Below are positions 16,688-24,040 of a stretch of 39,710 bases of DNA, piece after piece. Position 1 is the first letter of the stretch. Each line of letters opens with the position of its first letter. The notes under the pieces are model-generated. The model was not told the DNA's origin and made no database searches. It saw only the letters and a program-made list of their open reading frames with translations. The position numbers and the translations under genes were made by a program. Source of the stretch: Halobacteriales archaeon QS_8_65_32. Lineage in GTDB: Archaea; Halobacteriota; Halobacteria; Halobacteriales; Halococcaceae. Where the stretch lies: assembly GCA_003022925.1 (NCBI GenBank), contig PXRY01000044.1:1138-40847 (forward strand), written 5' to 3'.

Positions 16688-18355
16688 GTGGTAACGTCGA
16701 CGACCGCGCTCGGGTTCACGGTACTGACGCTCGCGGTTTTCGCGGGCGCTGGGATCCGGTACTCGCGTGGGCGGGTCGGGTCCGTCGAGGAGTTCATCAC
16801 CGCTCGGGACAGCGCGGGGGTGGGGACGCTTACGGCGACGTTGATCGCTTCGAGCATGGGTGCCTGGATCCTCTTCAGCCCGGCCGAGGCAGGGGCGGCC
16901 TTCGGCGGGATCAGTGCGGTCGCCGGCTACGGGGCGGGCAGCGCGCTCGCGCTCGTGGTCTTCGCGTTCGTCGGCCCGCGGATCAGAGACCTGATCCCGG
17001 AGGGCCACAGCCTCACCGAGTACGCCCTCGCGCGGTACGGCCGGGCGTTTTACGCCTACGTGCTGGCGGTGAGCGTGTTGTATATGTTCGTCTTTCTCGC
17101 CGCGGAGATGACCGGCATCGCCGGCGCGCTCTCGCTCGTCGCGGGCGTCCCGACCTGGCAGACCGCCTCGCTGATCGGCGTGTTCGTCCTCGCGTACACG
17201 GCCTACGGAGGGCTCGAAGCGAGCATCTTCACCGACACGCTCCAGACCCTCGTGGTACTTCCCTTGCTCGCGATCGGCTTCGCGGGAGCCTTGCTCGCGC
17301 TTGGGGGGACGGGCGAGATCTACCGATCGGCGCTCGCGACGAACCCCGACCTGCTGAACCCGAGTTTCCTTCCAGGCGTCGAGTTCGGCGCGTACGTCGT
17401 GATCGCCATTGTCGGCGCGGAAATGCTGAACCAGGCGTGGTGGCAGCGGGTCTACGCCGCCGAGGGGACACGGACGCTCCGACGATCGTTCCTGATCGCG
17501 GCGCTAGCCGTGTTGCCGATGATCCTCCTCGCCGGGTTGTTCGGCCTCGCAGCCGCCGGTCTCGGACTCGTGCGGACGGGCGCGAACTACAACGCCGACA
17601 TCGCCTTCTTCCTCGTGCTCCAGGAGGCCTTTCCCGAGTGGGTCGTCCTGGCCGTCGTTTTGCTCGCCGTCCTGTTGGTGACGAGCACGGCCGACACGCT
17701 GTTCAACGCGATCGCGAGCGTCGTCACCGCCGACTTGCCCCGAGTTCTCGACGACCCGAGCAGGGGAACGCTGACCACGGCAGCACGCGCGCTCACCGGC
17801 GTCGTGGCCGTCGGAGCGGTCTGGGTGGGTGCACAGGGATACAGCGTCCTCGAACTCTTCTTGACCGCGGACCTGCTCGCCGCGGCGACCTTTCTGCCCT
17901 TGCTCGCCGGCCTCTACACGGGACGGCTGACCGGCGTCGCCGCGCTAAGCGCGAGCCTCGCCGGTCTCGCCGTGGGACTCGCCTTCTTTCCGACGCTGCA
18001 TGGGCCCGTGAGCGTGCTCGTCCCCGCCGCGGTGTTGCCCGCGGCGTCGTTTCTCGCCTCGTTTCTCGGGGCCGCGCTCGTTTCGGGGGGACTGGCACTG
18101 CTCGCGGCACGAGCCACCACGGGTCGGTACGACCTCGGACGACTCGGCCGGGAGATCGGTCGGTTCGACGAGGACGAACCGGCCGCCGACGGTGGCGTTC
18201 GGAGACCGCTGGACGCGGGAGAGAGCCGTGATACAGCGGAGACTCGCGATACGACGAACGCTCGCGACGTGCGTACCGGACGCGACGATCCGACCGACGA
18301 AGCGGCCGAAGCCGGCGACCCGAACGAGCTGACGAACGGGGACGATGGGCGATGA
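16688..18355 (+). CDS. Sodium:solute symporter (SSS) family transporter
   Basis: A 555-residue, roughly 13-helix transporter of the SSS family (PanF/PutP-like), expected to drive solute uptake with sodium. Typical features are YSRGRVGSVEEFITARDSAG near the N-terminus, SMGAWILFSPAEAGA in the unwound first core helix, the AYTAYGGLEASIFTDTLQ segment and LLVTSTADTLFNAIAS with the Na+-site serine/threonines. A GTG at 16688 was preferred because the first helix starts within a few residues; a frame from 16574 has no matching N-terminus. The C-terminal 90 residues are acidic and polar. Its position after two TenA genes suggests thiamin precursor (HMP) uptake, as proposed for ThiV-type SSS transporters; this is unproven. 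Confidence 0.85.
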   Translation: MVTSTTALGFTVLTLAVFAGAGIRYSRGRVGSVEEFITARDSAGVGTLTATLIASSMGAWILFSPAEAGAAFGGISAVAGYGAGSALALVVFAFVGPRIRDLIPEGHSLTEYALARYGRAFYAYVLAVSVLYMFVFLAAEMTGIAGALSLVAGVPTWQTASLIGVFVLAYTAYGGLEASIFTDTLQTLVVLPLLAIGFAGALLALGGTGEIYRSALATNPDLLNPSFLPGVEFGAYVVIAIVGAEMLNQAWWQRVYAAEGTRTLRRSFLIAALAVLPMILLAGLFGLAAAGLGLVRTGANYNADIAFFLVLQEAFPEWVVLAVVLLAVLLVTSTADTLFNAIASVVTADLPRVLDDPSRGTLTTAARALTGVVAVGAVWVGAQGYSVLELFLTADLLAAATFLPLLAGLYTGRLTGVAALSASLAGLAVGLAFFPTLHGPVSVLVPAAVLPAASFLASFLGAALVSGGLALLAARATTGRYDLGRLGREIGRFDEDEPAADGGVRRPLDAGESRDTAETRDTTNARDVRTGRDDPTDEAAEAGDPNELTNGDDGR

Positions 18356-18483
18356 TCGCGCCCCTCGCCATCGGGCCGACGGCCTTCGCGGCGCTCGCGT
18401 GGGGCTCGGTCGCGCTCGTGTTGGGCGTGCTGAGCTACGAGGTCGTCGCCGTGGCTCGCGAGTCCCGATCGGACGAACAGTGA
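18352..18483 (+). CDS. Tiny single-helix membrane protein overlapping the symporter gene
   Basis: A 43-residue ORF starts with ATGA overlapping the symporter stop codon. It contains one hydrophobic helix (about residues 8-33, AFAALAWGSVALVLGVLSYEVVAVA) split by no charged residues, followed by a charged ARESRSDEQ tail. Archaeal SSS genes are often accompanied by such symporter small accessory proteins, so a role as a partner subunit is likely. Overlap and topology are seen in the sequence; function is inferred. Confidence 0.75.
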   Translation: MIAPLAIGPTAFAALAWGSVALVLGVLSYEVVAVARESRSDEQ

Positions 18484-18612
18484 GCGCCCGAGAGCGCTTC
18501 GGTCGGCTACCCTCGGCGACCGAACGGCGGGGCCGACGCCCTCGCTGCCACCGTCGCTTTCGATAGGTACCACACTACAAGCGTTTTTGATCCGAAGCGC
18601 CGATCGGTCGGC

Positions 18613-18885
18613 ATGAGTCGCGAGGACCTGACTCGAGCGGCGGACCTGCTACGCGAGGCGAGCGCCGGGATCGTGAACGAAGCGGTAGCCGAACGGGCAG
18701 CGGGGACGGCCGGCCGGCTCGAACGGGTCGCAGACGCCGACCGCGGGCCGGATCACGGGCAACTCGCCCGGATCGAAAACACCCTCCGGGAGATCGAAGC
18801 CGAAACCGATGGGGAGACGACCCGGACGGTCGTGGAGGCGCACGAACACCTCAGCGCATACCGGGCGACGGTCGAGGGCGTCTGA
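18613..18885 (+). CDS. Small helical haloarchaeal protein, unknown function
   Basis: The 90-residue product is acidic and predicted almost wholly alpha-helical, with heptad-like spacing in LTRAADLLREASAGI and LARIENTLREIEAET. No domain is recognised. Similar small helical proteins are frequent in haloarchaeal genomes. The sequence before the ATG (GCGTTTTTGATCC, about 30 bases upstream) could be a weak promoter. It stands alone between the symporter unit and a membrane protein gene. Confidence 0.65.
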   Translation: MSREDLTRAADLLREASAGIVNEAVAERAAGTAGRLERVADADRGPDHGQLARIENTLREIEAETDGETTRTVVEAHEHLSAYRATVEGV

Positions 18886-18940
18886 GCGGTTCGCATTCGA
18901 GCGCCCGAGCGCACGAACGTGGCCGGATGTTCGACCATAG

Positions 18941-18947
18941 TTATTTA
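18941..18947 (+). promoter_or_regulatory. TATA-like box upstream of the 18982 gene
   Basis: TTATTTA lies 35-41 bases before the ATG at 18982. An in-frame GTG at 18961 would be only 14-20 bases from the box, too close for transcription to include it, so the ATG is the better start. Confidence 0.5.
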
Positions 18948-18981
18948 GCTGATCCAACACGTGGGTGATCGTAGTAGCAAC

Positions 18982-19359
18982 ATGACGACGAATATCCACG
19001 GAGGCGCGATTCGAGGAGCTGTTTCCCTGCTGGTCGCCGCGGCGATCGTCTTCGCGCTCGGGAACTCCGGATTCGGGCCGTCAACGAGGCTTTTCGTGGT
19101 GTTCGCCGCAGCGACCGTGGTACTTTTTGGCGGGTGGTACGTGTTTAGTCTACCCCGATACCTGTTCGTAGGGTGGCTTGCTACGGCCACCGTAACGGCA
19201 GTGATGGTACTGAGTGGCGATACATCGCCGAGCGAACTGCGAACCGTCGGTATTGCGCTAGCAGGGTCCGGCGTTGTTAGCGTCGTGACCTGGCCCACAA
19301 CGGGGTACTTCGCGGAGTTAGGCGAATCCGTCGGAAGCCGGCCGACCGACGACTCGTGA
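18982..19359 (+). CDS. Four-helix membrane protein, unknown function
   Basis: The 125-residue product has four predicted membrane segments (about 10-28, 34-54, 60-75 and 85-105) and a short polar tail. No family is recognised. It is convergent with rpoF. Confidence 0.6.
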   Translation: MTTNIHGGAIRGAVSLLVAAAIVFALGNSGFGPSTRLFVVFAAATVVLFGGWYVFSLPRYLFVGWLATATVTAVMVLSGDTSPSELRTVGIALAGSGVVSVVTWPTTGYFAELGESVGSRPTDDS

Positions 19360-19630
19360 GGGGGCCTCTGACCCGTGAGCAAGCAACGAGGCGACTTCGC
19401 CGTCTCAAGCGACGCCTCGGCTGGCGAACGGCGTAGCCACGAGCTAAACAGGAGGGTAGTCCTCTGGGATCGACTCTGTAATGGTTTCCGACGGGCGATC
19501 GCGCGAATCGATGTCACCGTCGGAGCTATCGGGGGGTTCGACTCCTGATCGACGGCGGGAGCGAGTGCAAGTACGAGTACGAGCCAAGGCAGCGCTCGAA
19601 AGCAGTGGCACGGACGTTCCGACGGGGACT
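19360..19630. other. Convergent intergenic region with stem-loop
   Basis: No supported gene lies here. An open plus-strand frame (19481-19687) runs into rpoF antisense and looks like chance. An imperfect inverted repeat, CGAGGCG at 19387-19393 and CGCCTCG at 19413-19419, could be a terminator hairpin for the upstream gene. In many haloarchaea a DUF655 gene and ksgA follow rpoF; neither is visible here. Confidence 0.4.
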
Positions 19631-19987
19631 TCAGACGTAGCCGGCGACGACGTCGAGTATCTCGTCGAGTTCGTCGCCCGACAGTGAATATCGCTCTTGG
19701 GCGTAGATCGATCGGAGTCCGTCGCGGCTCTCGGGCAGCAGGTTCGCGATCTTGTACGCCGTCGCTTCCTCGACGCCCTCCAGTTCCTCGAGGTCAGCGA
19801 CGAGCTCGCGCGATTCTTCGGGATTCAGGGCCGCGAAGCGGTTGACGTGTTCGATCGCCCGGGCGAGTTCGTAGCGCAGTTCGCGGTACTCGTCGGCGGC
19901 GCGTTCGGCCTCGACGTCCGCGAGCAGTTCCTTGGTTTCGGCGACCGTGAGGTACTCCTCGTCGAGTTTCCGCTTGAAGATCGTCAT
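19631..19987 (-). CDS. rpoF: DNA-directed RNA polymerase subunit Rpo4 (RpoF)
   Basis: The 118-residue subunit forms the polymerase stalk with Rpo7. [40 protein letters not shown] and the HRDC-like C-terminal domain ([19 protein letters not shown]) match the family. Its ATG overlaps the stop codon of the eL21 gene, so the two are coupled. Confidence 0.93.
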   Translation of the reverse strand: MTIFKRKLDEEYLTVAETKELLADVEAERAADEYRELRYELARAIEHVNRFAALNPEESRELVADLEELEGVEEATAYKIANLLPESRDGLRSIYAQERYSLSGDELDEILDVVAGYV

Positions 19988-20304
19988 TCGCTTTCGGCTT
20001 CGACTCCGGCCTCGTCCGGCTGACGCGAGAGGTGCGCCGGGACGGTGATGAGCGTCTTTTCAGCGCCGCCGTCGGTGATCCGGATCTTGTAGGCTCGGCC
20101 CTGCTCGCCGATCACTTCGCCGGTGTGCCCGTTGAATCGCGGGTGAAAACGCCCGTCCGCGACGCTCGGGTCGAGGTGGAGATGGACTTTCTGTCCGTTC
20201 TCGAAGCGCTCGACGGCGCGCTGGGGGGGGGATATTCCGCGGTCACGCGGGTTGTTCGACAGCTTGTTTCGCGAGCCCTGGAGCGGTCCCTTCGAATTCG
20301 GCAT
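19984..20304 (-). CDS. rpl21e: Ribosomal protein eL21
   Basis: A 106-residue large-subunit ribosomal protein. The N-terminus [20 protein letters not shown], the [14 protein letters not shown] segment and the [26 protein letters not shown] segment (KOW-like barrel) are typical. The ATG at 20304 is fixed by this conserved N-terminus and by a TATA box 26-31 bases upstream. It is the first gene of an eL21-rpoF pair. Confidence 0.95.
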   Translation of the reverse strand: MPNSKGPLQGSRNKLSNNPRDRGISPPQRAVERFENGQKVHLHLDPSVADGRFHPRFNGHTGEVIGEQGRAYKIRITDGGAEKTLITVPAHLSRQPDEAGVEAESE

Positions 20305-20329
20305 TACAGGTCGATTGTTTAGCCGACGG

Positions 20330-20335
20330 TATAAA
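20330..20335 (-). promoter_or_regulatory. TATA box of the eL21-rpoF operon
   Basis: TTTATA on the minus strand lies 26-31 bases before the eL21 ATG, with purine-rich sequence upstream as expected for a BRE. It supports a leaderless transcript. Confidence 0.7.
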
Positions 20336-20539
20336 GCGTACGTTCTTCCCCCGATCGAGGCTCGAACGACCAGATCGGGACCGGCAGTCACGATCAGACG
20401 ACGCTCTCGACTTCGCGGGCGGTCGCCTCACTGTTCGGGTTCCATTGGGAGCGAACCGACCAGTTCTACCACGCCGATCGAGTCGACTAACCTCGCTACC
20501 GCTGCTTCGGTGAGAGGAAGAAACTACCGTGTGGGAGGC

Positions 20540-20751
20540 GGACCGTCACTCCGCGCGAACGAGCGCCGAAGGCGCAAGTGAGCGTTTTTCGTCCACGGCC
20601 GCTCCCGTTCGCTCGTTACACTCGCTTACCTCCTACTCCCTGCTCTCGTTCACTCACTGCGTTCGTTCACGAGAACAGGGTTTTGCCGAGACCGCAGTGA
20701 GCGCGAGTGGAACGAGCGCGAACGAGGACCTCGGCAAAAAAGTGGGCCTTC
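20540..20751 (-). repeat. Hairpin-array element C, 3' of the aEF-1 beta gene
   Basis: Read on the minus strand, the stop codon is followed by GCCCAC-T6-GC exactly as after tfb, then by GAGG-TCCTCG and a run of GCGAG/CTCGC words. A longer inverted repeat pairs CCGAG at about 20689 with CTCGG at 20730. Purine-rich GCAGTGAG words at about 20658 and 20694 recur in both orientations. The block shares its gene-proximal end with block A but has fewer perfect hairpins, and may be an eroded or different member. Confidence 0.5.
20736..20741 (-). terminator. T6 terminator of the zinc microprotein-aEF-1 beta operon
   Basis: Six T residues on the minus strand, 10 bases after the aEF-1 beta stop, in the same GCCCAC-TTTTTT-GC sequence found after tfb. 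Confidence 0.65.
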
Positions 20752-21018
20752 CTAAATCCGGCCGACGTTCTCGACGGCAACGCTTTCGACGCCCTCGACG
20801 CCGTTCAACGACTCCTCGACGGCTTCGGTACCGCCGGCGTCGTCCGGGACGATCACGGTCGGCAGCAGGGCAACGAGCCCGAAGGCGATGTCGTCGCGCT
20901 CGAACCCGTTGATGCGTGCGCCCTCGGGGAGGGCGTCTTCGAGACGGTCCTGAAGCGCGTCTAAGTCGATCTCGGGGTCTTCGGGCATCACCTTGAGCTT
21001 CGCGGCGACTTTGCCCAT
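20752..21018 (-). CDS. ef1b: Translation elongation factor aEF-1 beta
   Basis: The 88-residue guanine-nucleotide exchange factor for archaeal EF-1 alpha. [19 protein letters not shown], the [21 protein letters not shown] segment and the C-terminal [21 protein letters not shown] match the ferredoxin-like family. It starts directly after the stop codon of the upstream zinc microprotein gene, so the two form an operon. Confidence 0.95.
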   Translation of the reverse strand: MGKVAAKLKVMPEDPEIDLDALQDRLEDALPEGARINGFERDDIAFGLVALLPTVIVPDDAGGTEAVEESLNGVEGVESVAVENVGRI

Positions 21019-21204
21019 CTATGGCCCCCTGAACCCACAGTCGGAACACTCGTAGTTGTTCGATTGCTTGCGGCACTTCGCACACCGGGCGATCCGGCGG
21101 CCACACTTCGGACAGGCGAAGCGAGCGGCGTTCGTGCCCGAGACATCGATACCACAGGAGATACATTGCTGTGACCGTTGCTGTTGGCTCTCGCCTTGGC
21201 TCAT
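21019..21204 (-). CDS. Zinc-finger microprotein, HVO_2753 type
   Basis: A 61-residue protein with four CPxCG-like knuckles: CISCG, CPKCG, CAKCR and CSDCG, enough for two zinc sites. Haloferax HVO_2753 has this layout and is encoded beside aEF-1 beta; it is reported to affect swarming and biofilm formation. The ATG at 21204 is preferred over the 21243 frame start because the upstream residues are Arg/Lys-rich and unlike the family. The stop directly abuts the next start codon. Confidence 0.9.
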   Translation of the reverse strand: MSQGESQQQRSQQCISCGIDVSGTNAARFACPKCGRRIARCAKCRKQSNNYECSDCGFRGP

Positions 21205-21346
21205 GCGTCCTGCTTTCTCCCGCCGACTTTTAACCGTTGTCAAACGGGTGTCGGCGCCCCGATGCTTCGATGGCTCGCCCTACCCCGACCCCGACCGGAT
21301 CGCTTCATTCCGTCGGCGGTACTGCCCGGGTCGAGACCCGAACCGG

Positions 21347-21353
21347 TTATAAT
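21347..21353 (+). promoter_or_regulatory. TATA box of the SDR gene
   Basis: TTATAAT lies 23-29 bases before the ATG at 21376, supporting a leaderless transcript and this start over longer open frames. Confidence 0.7.
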
Positions 21354-21375
21354 CGTCGCCGAGAACCGAGGATGT

Positions 21376-22110
21376 ATGCCAGCAGCGATCGTCACCGGCT
21401 CGTCGCGCGGCATTGGCCGCGCGATTGCCCTCCGATTCGCCTCTGACGGCTACGACGTCTGTGTCAACTACGTCGAACGCGAGCGCGCGGCAGAACGGGT
21501 CGCCGAGGGGGTACGCGAGACCGGCCGGGAGGCGGTCGTCGTCGGCGCGGACGTAAGCGATTTCGAGGCCGCGTCGGGACTCGTTGCGAGGGCGGCCGAC
21601 GCGTTCGGCGACATCTCTCACGTCGTGAACAACGCGGGCGTCGACCAGCACGTCTACACCGCCGATCTCGATCCGGCCAGCTTCGATCGGGTCATGGATA
21701 CGAACGTTAACAGCGCCTTTTCGGTCACTAAAGCCGCCCTCCCGCACCTCCGCGACTCGGAGGCCACCCCGTCTCCCTCGGTGACGAACGTCTCCTCGAT
21801 CCTCGCGCACACCGGCGCGCCGATCGAATGTCACTACGCTGCTTCGAAAGCGGGCCTGCTGGGACTGACGCGGAGTCACGCTCGCGACTTCGCTCCCGAT
21901 ATCAGGGTTAACGCGATCGCCCCCGGCCACGTCGAGACCGATATGACCGCCGACCGAACCCCCGAGGAAGCGGAGAACGAACGCGCTGGGATACCCTTAG
22001 AACGGTTCGGTCAGCCGTCGGAGATCGCAGACGCCGCCGCATATCTGCGCGACGCTGGCTTCGTCACCGGCGAGACCCTCAGCGTCAACGGCGGCGAGCT
22101 GATGCGCTGA
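21376..22110 (+). CDS. Short-chain dehydrogenase/reductase, FabG-like
   Basis: A classical SDR of 244 residues. It has the cofactor glycine motif TGSSRGIGRAIA, the NNAGV motif, catalytic Ser in NVSSILAH, and Tyr/Lys in HYAASKAG. The PGHVETDM segment and the C-terminal GFVTGETLSVNGG resemble 3-oxoacyl-ACP reductases. Haloarchaea lack a conventional fatty-acid synthase, so the substrate may be a CoA thioester or sugar; the sequence does not decide. The glutamate/arginine balance after the glycine motif (YVERERAAERV) favours NADP. It is a stand-alone gene. Confidence 0.9.
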   Translation: MPAAIVTGSSRGIGRAIALRFASDGYDVCVNYVERERAAERVAEGVRETGREAVVVGADVSDFEAASGLVARAADAFGDISHVVNNAGVDQHVYTADLDPASFDRVMDTNVNSAFSVTKAALPHLRDSEATPSPSVTNVSSILAHTGAPIECHYAASKAGLLGLTRSHARDFAPDIRVNAIAPGHVETDMTADRTPEEAENERAGIPLERFGQPSEIADAAAYLRDAGFVTGETLSVNGGELMR

Positions 22111-22232
22111 CGGACCGGGCCGACCCCCGCACGATCCTGGCGGGATCGTCCGGGTCGATCCTGCCGTCCCGCTGCGCTCCGCCCGGAACCGTTCCGGTTC
22201 GCTCCGATTCGGGGCGACGGGACGAACCACCG

Positions 22233-22718
22233 TTACGAAGGACTCCTCACGCGAACCCGGGTTCGTTCGCCGCTCAACAGGGGTTGTGTGACGGGCGAGC
22301 CGCCGGCTCGGTAATCCTCGACGCTCGTCGGTGCCACCCAGTAACAGCTCCGAAGCATCGCCCGCGTGCCGACCCCGAGCGGTCCCTCGTCCGGGATCGG
22401 CAGTGTCGCCGTCCCCGGGTCGTGCTCGACGACCGCCGTCGCACCGTCGGTTGGGAGCGTGCCGTCATCGAGGTCCGCGGCGATCGTCCGAGCCCGTTCG
22501 ATCGGACATCGCTCGAAGAAGGCGGTCTCGCCGTCAAGCGTCGCGGCAACGAGCGGCTCTAGCGCCGAGAGACCGGCCGGGCCGACCTCGGCTACTGGCA
22601 CGGACGCCTCCGCCGCGCGTATCGCGTGTAACAGTTCTCGTCCGTCGACTCGGTTCGTGCCGTCGACCGAGACCCGAACGGCCGGATCCGCGCCGATCAT
22701 ACGCTCATCAACCATCAT
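22233..22718 (-). CDS. Conserved-looking haloarchaeal protein, unknown function
   Basis: A 161-residue soluble protein. AVRVSVDGTNRVDGRELLHAIRAA is followed by VGPAGLSALEPLVAATLDGETAFF, a cysteine in FFERCPIERA and another in LRSCYWVAPTSVEDY. Composition is typical coding sequence for the organism. The GPAGLSALEPL stretch faintly recalls NADH-binding (NuoF-like) subunits, but there is no flavin or Fe-S motif, so no function is claimed. Three ATGs within seven codons (22718, 22715, 22700) make the exact start uncertain. It is convergent with the SDR gene. Confidence 0.65.
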   Translation of the reverse strand: MMVDERMIGADPAVRVSVDGTNRVDGRELLHAIRAAEASVPVAEVGPAGLSALEPLVAATLDGETAFFERCPIERARTIAADLDDGTLPTDGATAVVEHDPGTATLPIPDEGPLGVGTRAMLRSCYWVAPTSVEDYRAGGSPVTQPLLSGERTRVRVRSPS

Positions 22719-22953
22719 TCGTGTCGACTCGGTTTCCGAACGTGTGCGTCCGGCCTGCCCGTTCAGGCGGTGTTACGACGTGCCGCCGAGCCGCCTCGGG
22801 AGGGCGTCAGTCTATCCGAGGACCACCGGGCCGTCCGAGAACCGCCGAGGCACGGGGAACGGACGCGAATGAGGCGTCGAACGCGACGCTCCCGTCGGGG
22901 CGCTCCGCCGGTGCGGAAAGGCTCTTTGAGGTGTGGCTACGAGCGACGTTACT

Positions 22954-23238
22954 GTGAGCAATAGCGAGGCTCCCGTCGAGGAGTTCGATCGGGTGCGAGA
23001 ACGGGCCATCGAGGCGCTCGGCGAGGAGGCCCTCCGATCGGTCTACGTCGGGGTGATCGACGCCGCTGGCGACGACGAGTTCTACTTCGGCAACGCCGAC
23101 AAGGACGACCTCCGGCGCCTGGCGGTGACCCAGCCCGCGATGATGACCCGCGTTCTCGCCGACCAATCGGATCTAAACCCCGAAAGCATCGGCCAACTGG
23201 CCGCCGAGCGGGCGAAGGAGATGGACACGCACCGCTAA
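22954..23238 (+). CDS. Small haloarchaeal protein with a broken paralogue next door
   Basis: The 94-residue acidic protein has FDRVRERAIEALGEEALRSVYVG, a FYFGNADKDDLRRLA segment and a helical QPAMMTRVLADQ...ESIGQLAAERAKEM end. The GTG at 22954 is chosen because CTCTTTGA lies about 26-33 bases before it; an in-frame GTG at 22933 would add seven residues. The following decayed gene is a homologue: DRxxxxxxRAIExL and ADxSDxxxExIxxxxxERAK are shared. No function is known to me. Confidence 0.65.
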   Translation: MSNSEAPVEEFDRVRERAIEALGEEALRSVYVGVIDAAGDDEFYFGNADKDDLRRLAVTQPAMMTRVLADQSDLNPESIGQLAAERAKEMDTHR

Positions 23239-23268
23239 CTGCCTGCATCAGTACCTGCCCGCAGCATC

Positions 23269-23610
23269 ATGATGAGCGATACTTACCGCACAACCGCCGA
23301 TAGTGGCCAGCGATTTCAGACGCTAACGACCGGTTCGAGGACAAGCAGAATCGCGCGATCGAGGACCTACAACGCGACGATGTCGTATCGTTTTACCTCG
23401 AGACGCTGCTCAACGAAGGGGAACAGGCGGGCGATCGAGTACCGACTCAGAACCGACGCGGACGACCCGCGGATGCGCCACAGTGCGAACCTGGTCCAGG
23501 TAGCGATGCTACTCGGCGTGATGGCCGACGAGTCGGACGCAAGCTTAGAGGAGATCGCTGAGGCGGGCGTCGAACGGGCGAAAGCCGGCGGCCTACACCA
23601 GCGGGTGTAA
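23269..23610 (+). pseudogene. Frameshifted paralogue of the 22954 gene
   Basis: A continuous open frame of 113 codons exists, but only its 3' half (from about 23434, IEYRLRTDADDPRMRHSANLVQ through GVERAKAGG) looks like protein. The matching N-terminal half lies in another frame from 23304: AISDANDRFEDKQNRAIEDL and DVVSFYLETLLNEGEQAG. A net gain of one base near 23427-23436, in a GGCGGGCG run, joins them. The N-terminal frame has a TAG at 23301-23303 and no start codon, so a second lesion is likely. The intact product would resemble the neighbouring protein. Confidence 0.72.
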
Positions 23611-24040
23611 CCAGCGGCCGTCACCGAGGTTCTACCGTCGTGACTTAAAAGCGCCACGGCGCTTAGTCGAGTGACGAAGACCACTTAGGAGCTGTTTCAG
23701 GCGAGACTGAAAGGGGCTGGGCGCGTGGCGGCGAAGCCGCCACGGATTCCGAGGTCGGCGGAGCCGACCTCGCGGTCGACGAACCCCGGCGAAGTAAACA
23801 CCACAGCGAGACGAAGTCGTTCGAAAGGCGCGGAGCGCCTTTCGTCATCACAAAACGCTTTTGAACGACAGCGAGCCCCCGAGTCGATCGGTCGGGGGCT
23901 TCCAGTCCTAACCCGAGACGAACATCCCGTAAGCGAAATAGGTCGGTGCTTTTTTTCCCCATCGTCCTGATGCCGGTCGCGGGGATTCCTCTCGGATCCC
24001 TACCATACCGATTGATACCCCTCCGTTCTCGATAGGGGGC
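23611..24040. other. Intergenic region with hairpin block D
   Basis: No supported gene lies in these 430 bases. A perfect hairpin at 23649-23664 (seven-base stem, two-base loop) comes first, then block D at 23701-23916. The last 120 bases probably carry the promoter of the CoA ligase gene; GATAGGGG precedes its ATG. Confidence 0.5.
23701..23916. repeat. Hairpin-array element D
   Basis: Three long perfect hairpins with GAA or GGA loops are present: 23724-23744 (9-base stem), 23750-23772 (10) and 23822-23844 (10). The unit begins GACTGAAAGGGGCTG and ends CGGGGGCTTCCAGTCCTAACCC, roughly inverted copies of each other. Read on the minus strand it has the same left and right end motifs as block B, with different internal stems. 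It lies between two plus-strand genes. Confidence 0.62.

Larger units (their letters stand above)
20305..20751. other. Intergenic region between aEF-1 beta and eL21 genes
   Basis: No supported gene occurs in these 447 bases. The part next to eL21 carries its promoter. The part next to aEF-1 beta (20540-20751) is hairpin block C. The middle, about 20340-20540, shows nothing I recognise. Confidence 0.5.

Noticed and set aside
19481-19687. Possible small plus-strand gene overlapping the 3' end of rpoF
   Set aside because: The frame ends inside rpoF antisense, is Arg/Ser-rich and has no promoter; probably chance.
14617-24040. CRISPR array in the hairpin-rich blocks
   Set aside because: There are no regularly spaced identical repeats with unique spacers; the units are palindromes of differing sequence.
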